Positions 57,537 through 64,000 of a stretch of 64,000 nucleotides of DNA are shown here, in pieces. A program made the position numbers and the translations under genes. The notes under the pieces are model-generated. The model had not been told where the DNA came from. It made no database searches and saw only the letters and a program-made list of their open reading frames with translations. Each line of letters starts with the position of its first letter. Within the stretch, counting starts at the first letter, position 1. The DNA comes from Basfia succiniciproducens (GTDB taxonomy: Bacteria > Pseudomonadota > Gammaproteobacteria > Enterobacterales > Pasteurellaceae): NCBI RefSeq assembly GCF_011455875.1, contig NZ_CP015031.1, positions 558,001-622,000 of the forward strand, given 5' to 3'.

Positions 57537-58355
57537 CTAAAGAGGGGAGTTGTGTGGTTGATTATAAATCACTTTCGCGCCTTGCCATACGCCGTGATCA
57601 AAGCAATAGGTATATTTCATCGGGAGGGTAAAGTGCGGTCGGTTTTTAAAGAGTTTTTCCAATAACGGATGGGAAAGCAGTTTCGCCTGTTCGCTGTAGC
57701 CTTGTTTATCCGTTAAGGTAATCAGTAAATTCGGTTGGCTTAGCAGCAATTTTTCCAGAGCAAAATTCTGTGTGTTGATTGCGGTTTTCAGCGGGGTTAA
57801 TCCTAACAGTTGCAATAAGGTCTGATATTGGGGTAAAAAGGCGTCGACAACGCCGGTTTCCGACAAAATCAGGGTTTCAGACAATGGTTGGTTTAGATTG
57901 AAATGTTGTGTTTTTAGCTCTGTTACTAACCGCTCCGCATGTTTTTCGTTTTGCGTCAGTTTGCCTAGTCGGATAATCAGCTCGAACAACTGTTCGGGCG
58001 TTTGCGGGCTGTCGTTAATCGGGATTATTTTTACGCCGAGTTCTTTCAGATCCGCAGTCAGTTGCGGATAAAAATGTTCGTTAATCAGTACGGTTTTATC
58101 CAGATAGGGCAACAAGGCGGTTAATCGCGGTTCAATGGTCGGTTTGTCGCGGTTCGTTTTATCCGGCATCATCAGCGGATTTTTCGAATAAGGCGACATT
58201 GCCGCAATCTGATCGGGACGGGCGATTTCCATCAGCAAGCGATCGCTGCACAGGGTGAGGGATACAAATTTTTCCTCAAACTGTTCTTGCGCCCAAGCGG
58301 TTTGTGTTACAAGCAAAAGTGCGGTCAGTTTTTTTAATGTTTTGTACATTTTCAT
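57537..58355 (-). CDS. btuF: Periplasmic substrate-binding protein, BtuF-like
   Basis: A 272-residue helical-backbone (cluster III) binding protein with a signal peptide (ends TAWA, about residue 22). The mature part has VSLTLCSDRLLMEIARPDQIAAMSPYSKNP, typical of the cobalamin/siderophore receptor fold. It lacks a lipobox. It sits 5 bases after the TonB-dependent receptor gene and is followed by the permease and ATPase, separated by about 200 bases with a REP doublet. Confidence 0.83.
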   Translation of the reverse strand: MKMYKTLKKLTALLLVTQTAWAQEQFEEKFVSLTLCSDRLLMEIARPDQIAAMSPYSKNPLMMPDKTNRDKPTIEPRLTALLPYLDKTVLINEHFYPQLTADLKELGVKIIPINDSPQTPEQLFELIIRLGKLTQNEKHAERLVTELKTQHFNLNQPLSETLILSETGVVDAFLPQYQTLLQLLGLTPLKTAINTQNFALEKLLLSQPNLLITLTDKQGYSEQAKLLSHPLLEKLFKNRPHFTLPMKYTYCFDHGVWQGAKVIYNQPHNSPL

Positions 58356-58360
58356 CGCAA

Positions 58361-60316
58361 TCAGAATGAACCTTTTAAGCCCACATAAACATTACGCCCG
58401 TCCTGTCCGTAACCGACGGTATGCTCGTATTTCTTATCGAACAAGTTATTCAGATGTACATACAGGTTGATGTTTTCCGTCAGTTGATAATCGGTGCCTA
58501 GATTCAGTAGCGTATAAGAGGGCATTTTCACCCGTGATGACGTCCAGGTATTTTCGTCATAATAGCTGTCAATACGTTTGCCCACATAGGAAAGATTCAC
58601 ATTAGCGCCTAACTGTTGAGTGATCTGATAGGCTAACCCCCAATTGGCCGTATGTTTCGGGCGGCGCACCAATTCGGCGTTTTGCGCGTCTTTGGCACGG
58701 GTGAAAGTATAGTTTGCATAAGCGGTTAAATCATCGCTCAGCTTGCCGTTGTAGGCGATTTCCAGACCACGGATTTTGCTTGTGCCCTCTAAGTTTACGG
58801 CTCGCGTATAACCGTTCACGGTTTCGTAACTGATGGCTCGATCCACATTACGGGCAAAATAGGTGACGTCCAGACTATGGACTTTATTGCCGGATTCCAT
58901 TAATAACCCCAGCTCGCCGCCGCGGCTTCTTTCCGGTTTTAATGCCAGATTAGCAATATAGCTGCCGTTATAGCCGTAGTATTCCGTCATGGTCGGATTC
59001 TGTACGGCGGAACCTAAACTCGCATGAGCTTTAAAGTTCGGCGATAAACGGTAAGCGCCGGCAATACGTCCGGTAAAGGTGTTTTCAAATTCGGAACTGT
59101 CGCTAAAGCGACCGCTGGCGGAAAGGCTGTTGTCTTGCTCGGTGAATAAGCGATATTCGGCGGCAATACTTTTTTCCGTCAGTTTTTTATCATGCAAAGC
59201 GTATGAATAAAGCGGATAAAAGGGATAGTTATAGTTTGCCGCATATTCTGATTTTTGATATTCGCCTAAAATGCTCAGCGCCTGGGTAATCGGACCCGTT
59301 CTGTCGAAATTAACATCCAATTGATAATTGGCGTTAAGCCGTTTGGCATGATAACTGCTGTCGGAATAGGCTTCGTAAGAGTTACTGTCGGTTTTAATAT
59401 GGCTGACGCTCGCTTTTTGCTTAAAAAGTTCCTGTTCGCTGCCTAAATAACCGCTCAATTTCAAGAGGGTTTCGCGGGTGTGGCTGTAATTATCGTAATC
59501 GGTGTCATTGTAACCGGTATCGTAATGGGAATTTTGCGTTGAGTGGGAAGCAAACACTTCGATACCTTTATTGTCTGTGTCATAACCTAAACGCAGAGAC
59601 GCGTTATCGCGGTGGAATTTATCCCGTTCTTTGGCGCCGCCCGTACTGACGTTGTCGCCGTTTTCCGTGCGGTAACGGAAGGTATCCGTACTGTATGCGG
59701 AAATGCCGCGAGTACGGTGGCTGTCGCCATGCAGGGCGTAATAAAAGCCGTTATTATAACCCGAGACCGTTGCCGAACCGTCCGTGCTATCGTGCGAACC
59801 GGTGCCCACATCAAAATCCAGGTTGAAAGGTTTATCCTGATAAAGCCCGCTTTTGGTGGTGATATAAATCACGCCGCCCATAGCATCGCTGCCCCAGAGT
59901 GCCGATTGTTCGCCACGCAGTACTTCAATACGGTTGATATTACTTAAGGCCAAACCACCGAAATCAAAGCCGTAGCCGGTAACGGGATTTACTTTCACCC
60001 CGTCGATAATTACGGCTACATGATTAGCATCCGCCCCGCGCAAATAAACATTGTTTAAGGTCCCGCGCCCGCCGTAGCTGCTGAATGCCATACCCGGCAC
60101 GGTTTTCAGCACATCACTGACATAAGCGGCATTGCGCCCGGCAAAGTCTTTTTCGGTTAAAACGGTCAGCGATGAAGCGGTTTGGTCCTGATTGACGGGG
60201 ATAGCATAAGCCGAATAGACTTCGATCGGTGTAAGCTCGGTTTTTATCGGTTCGACTGCAAAAGACGAGTGAATCGTGCTAAACAAAAGGGCAGAGGTGA
60301 TAAGATTGAGTTTCAT
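58361..60316 (-). CDS. btuB: TonB-dependent outer-membrane receptor, BtuB-like
   Basis: A 651-residue outer-membrane receptor. A signal peptide (ends SSFA) is followed by a TonB-box-like ELTPIEVYSA, a plug with LKTVPGMAFSSYGGRG and VLRGEQSALWGSDAMGGVIYI, and a barrel ending in NLFDKKYEHTVGYGQDGRNVYVGLKGSF, which resembles E. coli BtuB. An open frame reaches 60433, but the ATG at 60316 has AAGGA 7 bases ahead and begins the signal peptide. With the downstream ABC genes it forms a probable B12 uptake operon. No cobalamin riboswitch is visible upstream. Confidence 0.85.
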   Translation of the reverse strand: MKLNLITSALLFSTIHSSFAVEPIKTELTPIEVYSAYAIPVNQDQTASSLTVLTEKDFAGRNAAYVSDVLKTVPGMAFSSYGGRGTLNNVYLRGADANHVAVIIDGVKVNPVTGYGFDFGGLALSNINRIEVLRGEQSALWGSDAMGGVIYITTKSGLYQDKPFNLDFDVGTGSHDSTDGSATVSGYNNGFYYALHGDSHRTRGISAYSTDTFRYRTENGDNVSTGGAKERDKFHRDNASLRLGYDTDNKGIEVFASHSTQNSHYDTGYNDTDYDNYSHTRETLLKLSGYLGSEQELFKQKASVSHIKTDSNSYEAYSDSSYHAKRLNANYQLDVNFDRTGPITQALSILGEYQKSEYAANYNYPFYPLYSYALHDKKLTEKSIAAEYRLFTEQDNSLSASGRFSDSSEFENTFTGRIAGAYRLSPNFKAHASLGSAVQNPTMTEYYGYNGSYIANLALKPERSRGGELGLLMESGNKVHSLDVTYFARNVDRAISYETVNGYTRAVNLEGTSKIRGLEIAYNGKLSDDLTAYANYTFTRAKDAQNAELVRRPKHTANWGLAYQITQQLGANVNLSYVGKRIDSYYDENTWTSSRVKMPSYTLLNLGTDYQLTENINLYVHLNNLFDKKYEHTVGYGQDGRNVYVGLKGSF

Positions 60317-60340
60317 GGCGGATTCCTTCGCTAAAATAAA

Positions 60341-60370
60341 GAAAATTCTATCCAATCGGATAGAATTTTC
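60341..60370 (-). promoter_or_regulatory. Perfect 13-bp hairpin in the btuB-like leader
   Basis: GAAAATTCTATCC (60341-60353) and GGATAGAATTTTC (60358-60370) pair perfectly around AATC. On the minus strand TTTATTTTAG follows, so it could be an attenuator, a protein-binding operator or an mRNA stabiliser. It lies 24 bases before the start codon. Confidence 0.6.
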
Positions 60371-60470
60371 TAGTGGGAAATTTTCATGATAAACATCAAT
60401 CTTTTTCATAATTATCAGATGAAAACAACACAAAGTGCGGTCAATTTTTTCGTTTTTTTAGCTTGTTTAT

Positions 60471-60794
60471 TTATTCTTTCCAGACCACATGGAATTCTCT
60501 GTCGTCTTCACGGTGAGAAATTAAAAATTTGGCAAAAATATCGTCCATTTCATCATTTTCATTAACTAAGCCAACCCATACTTCGGCATATTCGTCAGGA
60601 TCAATTAATACGCCGATTTCTTCATCCCAATTATCGGCTGTTTCCACAAATTCGACCGCGCCGCGTTCTTCAAATTGCAGATTAAATAGCATAATGTCCG
60701 CCGGATCTAAATTCTCCGGTGCCATTTCGAGGAAAATATCATAGGCGATATCAATCGCCGCATCAGGATCTAATTTGTTAATTTGTACTGTCAT
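60471..60794 (-). CDS. yciU: YciU/HI1450 family putative dsDNA-mimic protein
   Basis: A 107-residue strongly acidic protein (runs such as [26 protein letters not shown] and [21 protein letters not shown]) matching H. influenzae HI1450 and E. coli YciU, whose HI1450 structure suggested DNA mimicry. The family length is 107-109. It has no operon partner here; the uptake-sequence hairpin toward ppc is about 60 bases away. Confidence 0.92.
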
Positions 60795-60850
60795 GTTTTG
60801 TTCCGATTAAGAAATTTACGCCACATCATAGCCTAAATCGGGGTAAATAA

Positions 60851-60906
60851 AAAGTGCGGTCAATTTTCGCCGAGTTTTAAAACTTACAAAAAATAGACCG
60901 CACTTT
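60851..60906. terminator. Inverted uptake-sequence pair between ppc and yciU
   Basis: AAAGTGCGGTC (60851-60861) and GACCGCACTTT (60896-60906) are perfect complements; an inner GTTTTAAAAC extends the potential fold. It is probably the ppc terminator. Confidence 0.55.
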
Positions 60907-60960
60907 TGCGATGAAGACTAGGGCTGTTTATAAAGGATAGACCCTATTAATAAATATTGG

Positions 60961-63603
60961 CTAACCCGTATTACGCATACCCGCGGCGATACCGGTAATG
61001 GTGATCATCAGCGCCTGCTCGATATCCGGATTAGGATGTTCGGGATCCGCTCGCAAACGACGCAGTAATTCCACTTGCAATAAGTTTAACGGGTCGGTGT
61101 AAACGTTACGCAGTGCAATGGATTCCGCCACCCAAGGCAAATCCGACATTAATTGATCGCCTTTGCCGGAAAGCCGTAACACGGTAGCGATATCTTCGCT
61201 TAACTGTTTGCGCAGCGATTCGCCTAAATACCAAAGCTCTTTTTTCACTAAACGCTGGTCGTAATATTCGGACAGCCAGCTATCGGTTTTACTGAATACC
61301 ATTTCAAGCATGCCGATTCGGGTATTGAAAAACGGCCAATGGTTGCACATTTCTTCAATCACCGCCGCTTTGCCGCTTTCCATCGCCTGACGGATTGAGG
61401 CGCCGGCACCGAGCCAGGCGGGCAGCATCAGGCGGTTTTGCATCCAGGCAAAGATCCAGGGAATGGCACGCAGGCTTTCAACGCCGCCGTTCGGATTGCG
61501 TTTTGCCGGTCGGGAACCTAAAGGCAGTTTTGCCAGTTCCTGTTCCGGTGTGGCGCTGCGGAAGTAAGGCACAAAATCTTTATCGCCGCGCACCACATTG
61601 CGATAGATTTCGCAAGAAGCGACGGCAAGTTCGTCCATTACCCGGCACCAGCTGGCTTTCGGTTCCGGCGGCGGCAGGAGGTTGGCCTCAAGAATGGCGC
61701 TGGCGTAGAGGTCCAGACTTTCTGCGGCGATAGCCGGTAATCCTAGTTTAAAGCGGATCATTTCCCCTTGTTCGGTTACACGTAAACCGTTTTTCAGGGA
61801 ACGTGGCGGTTGGGATAATAATGCGGCGTGAGCCGGTGCGCCGCCACGTCCTACGGTGCCGCCGCGGCCGTGGAAGAGGGTAAGTTCGATGCCGGTTTGT
61901 TCGCAAAGTTTGACTAAAGCGTCCTGCGCTCGGTATTGCGCCCATGAGGCCGCCATCATGCCCGCATCTTTAGCACTATCGGAATAGCCGATCATGATCA
62001 TTTGGCGGTTTTTGATTACGCCGCGATACCAGCCTACGTTAAACAGTTGCGTCATCACTTCTTTAGAAGCGTCCAGGTCGTCCAATGTTTCAAATAGAGG
62101 AACTACCGGCAGATGGTATGAAATGCCCGCTTCTTTCAATAATAAATGCACCGCCAAAACATCGGAAGCGGTACGCGCCATGGAAATGATATAGCAGGAA
62201 ATAACGCCTTCCGGCTGTTCTGCAATGACTTTACAGGTGTCTAAAATTTCCCGAGTGTGTTCCGAAGGCGTCCAGTTATGGGGAATTAGCGGACGACGGG
62301 AGCTTAATTCCCGGATCAGGAAGGCTTGTTTGTCATCTTCTGTCCATTGGCTGTAATCGCCTAAACCGATGTAGCGGGTAATTTCGCCGATGGCGTCGCT
62401 ATGGCGGGTGCTTTCCTGACGGATATCTAAACGCAGTAATGTGACGCCGAAACAACGAACGCGGCGTAAGGTATCCAGCAATAATCCGTTGGCAATAATA
62501 CGCATACCGCAGGCGGTTAGGGATTGATAGCAGTCATAAAGCGGTTGCCAGAGTTGTTGGTCTTCACTGATGATTTCATCTTGTTTAAACGGCGGAATGC
62601 GACCCGCAAGTATATCGTTGTAATAATCCAGCGTATTTTTTAATTTGCTGCGTAAATCCTTCACAACTACACGATAGGGTTCTAAATGATCACCGTATTT
62701 TTCTCGGAATTCCGTAGTGCATTGCGTCATTGACAACTCGTCGCAGAGTTCCTGAATATCGGTTAAAAATAAATCCGCCGCTTTCCAGCGCGCAAGTTGC
62801 AGCGCTTCCCGGGTAATTTTCGCGGTAACGAAGGGGTTGCCGTCACGGTCACCGCCCATCCAGGAAGAGAAGCGTACCGGTGTGAGGTCTACCGGCAAAG
62901 CATAATTTAAATGTTCGACGGCGGCATCGTTAAGTTTGCGGATAAAGGCGGGCAAACCTTCCCATAAACTGTTTTCGATAACGGCAAAACCCCATTTGGC
63001 TTCTTCCAGAGGTGTCGGCCGATTGGTACGGATTTCATTGGTATGCCAGGCTTCGGCGATAAGGCGAAGTAATTTATACTCAATATTTTTTTGTTCTTCG
63101 GCGGTTAAATCCGTATGATCCAGCTGAGCCAGACATTTGTTGATTTCAACCTGTTTGTGCATTAATGAACGGCGGGTAACTTCCGTCGGGTGAGCGGTAA
63201 GGACGATTTCAATCAACAGTTTCTGCACGGTTTTAATGATTTCTTCCTGAGAAACATGTTGTTCTTTCAGGCGGGCGAACAGCGCAGCAGTGGAACGTTC
63301 CGCAGAAACCTTATCTTCATGGGAGCGAGACATGGTTTGATATTGTTCCGCCACATTAGTCAGGTTCAGAAACTGGCTGAAAGCGCGGGCAACCGGAATA
63401 ATATTATCCGCCGAAATAGTGGAAAGTGTGTCTAATAATGCCGCCCGGGCTTTGTCATCGCCGCTACGGGAATTGCGGGACAGTACTCGGATATTTTCAA
63501 TCAGTTCGAGAATATCGTCACCTTGCGCCTCCTGAATAGTTTCGCCCAAAAAGCGCCCCAGCATATTGATGTTATTACGCATCATTAAATATTCTTCTGT
63601 CAT
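60961..63603 (-). CDS. ppc: Phosphoenolpyruvate carboxylase
   Basis: Carboxylates PEP to oxaloacetate, the anaplerotic entry to C4 acids. Its 880 residues (E. coli 883) have the catalytic His in [13 protein letters not shown], the glycine loop [24 protein letters not shown] and the C-terminal MRNTG allosteric end. The ATG at 63603 follows GGAGG and gives the family N-terminus ([20 protein letters not shown]). Together with ackA-pta and the DASS carrier it fits mixed-acid, succinate-forming metabolism (inference). Confidence 0.98.
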   Translation of the reverse strand: MTEEYLMMRNNINMLGRFLGETIQEAQGDDILELIENIRVLSRNSRSGDDKARAALLDTLSTISADNIIPVARAFSQFLNLTNVAEQYQTMSRSHEDKVSAERSTAALFARLKEQHVSQEEIIKTVQKLLIEIVLTAHPTEVTRRSLMHKQVEINKCLAQLDHTDLTAEEQKNIEYKLLRLIAEAWHTNEIRTNRPTPLEEAKWGFAVIENSLWEGLPAFIRKLNDAAVEHLNYALPVDLTPVRFSSWMGGDRDGNPFVTAKITREALQLARWKAADLFLTDIQELCDELSMTQCTTEFREKYGDHLEPYRVVVKDLRSKLKNTLDYYNDILAGRIPPFKQDEIISEDQQLWQPLYDCYQSLTACGMRIIANGLLLDTLRRVRCFGVTLLRLDIRQESTRHSDAIGEITRYIGLGDYSQWTEDDKQAFLIRELSSRRPLIPHNWTPSEHTREILDTCKVIAEQPEGVISCYIISMARTASDVLAVHLLLKEAGISYHLPVVPLFETLDDLDASKEVMTQLFNVGWYRGVIKNRQMIMIGYSDSAKDAGMMAASWAQYRAQDALVKLCEQTGIELTLFHGRGGTVGRGGAPAHAALLSQPPRSLKNGLRVTEQGEMIRFKLGLPAIAAESLDLYASAILEANLLPPPEPKASWCRVMDELAVASCEIYRNVVRGDKDFVPYFRSATPEQELAKLPLGSRPAKRNPNGGVESLRAIPWIFAWMQNRLMLPAWLGAGASIRQAMESGKAAVIEEMCNHWPFFNTRIGMLEMVFSKTDSWLSEYYDQRLVKKELWYLGESLRKQLSEDIATVLRLSGKGDQLMSDLPWVAESIALRNVYTDPLNLLQVELLRRLRADPEHPNPDIEQALMITITGIAAGMRNTG

Positions 63604-63947
63604 ATAAGTCCTCCGAAAATAAAAATTTTTGAGGTATTTCTACCTGTAATGGGGTAGGTATAAACAAAAGTTTTGTAAAGATCAAATGATATTTTTGATA
63701 AAACGAAAAAATAACAAATTTATTGTTTTATATCTATTTTATTCAAAAAAATATGAATTTTTTTAAATATAATTTTAGTAAAATCGTGCAAGCTTAATAA
63801 ATAATCAAATTAATAGCTCATACTTTAAATTTTTAGAAAAACTCGTCGCAGGTTATAAGAATTTTTGATAGAATCCCACAGAAAAACACCAATCTAACCG
63901 TTCTTGTTTTTCATTAGTCTCAATTTTCAATCTTTTTGGAAAAAATA
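63604..63947. other. AT-rich divergent region upstream of ppc, no gene seen
   Basis: About 340 bases. The part nearest ppc holds a long A/T-rich tract (63690-63780), typical of strong or nucleoid-protein-bound promoters. TTGATAGAAT near 63867 may belong to the rightward gene's promoter. No riboswitch or PurR box was recognised. Confidence 0.4.
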
Positions 63948-64000
63948 ATGGAAAATCAATCTTTTCTTCAAAATTTCTTTAAATTAAATCAACATAAAAC
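63948..64000 (+). CDS. Start of a probable NCS2/AzgA-family purine permease (partial)
   Basis: Only the first 17 codons are inside the window (MENQSFLQNFFKLNQHK). The FFKL-x-x-(H/N)-x-T style N-terminus resembles AzgA-type purine permeases such as those of Haemophilus. The start is plausible (TTGGAAAAAATA before ATG), but with so few residues the assignment is tentative. Confidence 0.35.
   Translation, partial: MENQSFLQNFFKLNQHK

Noticed and set aside
60375-60425. A Fur box upstream of the BtuB-like gene.
   Set aside because: GATAAT-like hexamers are present but do not form a convincing 19-base site by eye.
58361-60433. A longer N-terminus for the BtuB-like receptor.
   Set aside because: It would put the signal peptide about 40 residues inside and lacks a ribosome-binding site; the ATG at 60316 has a good one.

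Overview
The window is chromosomal DNA of a Pasteurellaceae bacterium. The Haemophilus-type uptake signal core AAGTGCGGT (or its complement ACCGCACTT) occurs dozens of times. Housekeeping gene order matches gamma-proteobacteria (dacB/greA, rlmE-ftsH-folP-glmM, ribH-nusB-thiL-pgpA, yfbV/ackA-pta, cvpA-purF, pgsA-tRNA). The mix of ppc, a DASS dicarboxylate carrier, ackA-pta and a type I-C CRISPR system suggests a rumen-type succinate producer such as Basfia/Mannheimia succiniciproducens; the species name is inference.

Layout. 1-5.1 kb: 5' part of sucA with a frameshift, a YhhW-type pirin, a periplasmic PQQ glucose dehydrogenase and a decayed PqqU/YncD-type TonB receptor. 5.2-22.9 kb: tRNA-Leu and tRNA-Gly, pgsA, dacB, greA, yhbY, rlmE-ftsH-folP-glmM, nrdB-yfaE, a DASS carrier, and the ribH-nusB-thiL-pgpA-rhtC-like-dapB run, then tyrP. 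23.1-34.3 kb: a complete type I-C CRISPR-Cas locus on the minus strand (cas3, cas5c, cas8c, cas7c, cas4, cas1, cas2, leader, 19 identical repeats). It carries an intact RhuM-family gene between cas4 and cas1 and a second, broken RhuM gene between cas3 and cas5c. The cas3-cas5c gap also holds two solitary repeat-like hairpins that differ from the array repeat, and a strong internal promoter candidate. 34.4-44.5 kb: nrdA (detached from nrdB-yfaE), degP, kdsC-kdsD, rnpB, a CRP-linked sRNA candidate, pta and ackA. 44.8-54.4 kb: yfbV, PurR-box-headed cvpA-purF, moeB-moeA, bioD, metH. 54.4-60.3 kb: a REP-associated transposase (RAYT) between two mirror-image REP doublets, a small lipoprotein, and a BtuB/BtuF/BtuC/BtuD-like operon. 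60.5-64 kb: a YciU/HI1450 gene, ppc and the first codons of a probable purine permease.

How the genes fit together. Two cofactor-salvage sets stand out: apo-glucose dehydrogenase beside a PQQ receptor (the receptor now looks inactivated), and cobalamin-dependent methionine synthase beside a B12-type uptake operon. Ribonucleotide reductase subunits are split about 19 kb apart on opposite strands, with candidate NrdR boxes only at nrdA. Many transcription units end in inverted pairs of uptake sequences that form terminator hairpins.

The best candidate for something undescribed is the cas3-cas5c interval (31.28-32.02 kb) together with the two RhuM genes inside the cas operon: repeat-like RNA hairpins sit directly ahead of the gene for Cas5c, the nuclease that cleaves such hairpins, which suggests autoregulation or a crRNA-like guide.
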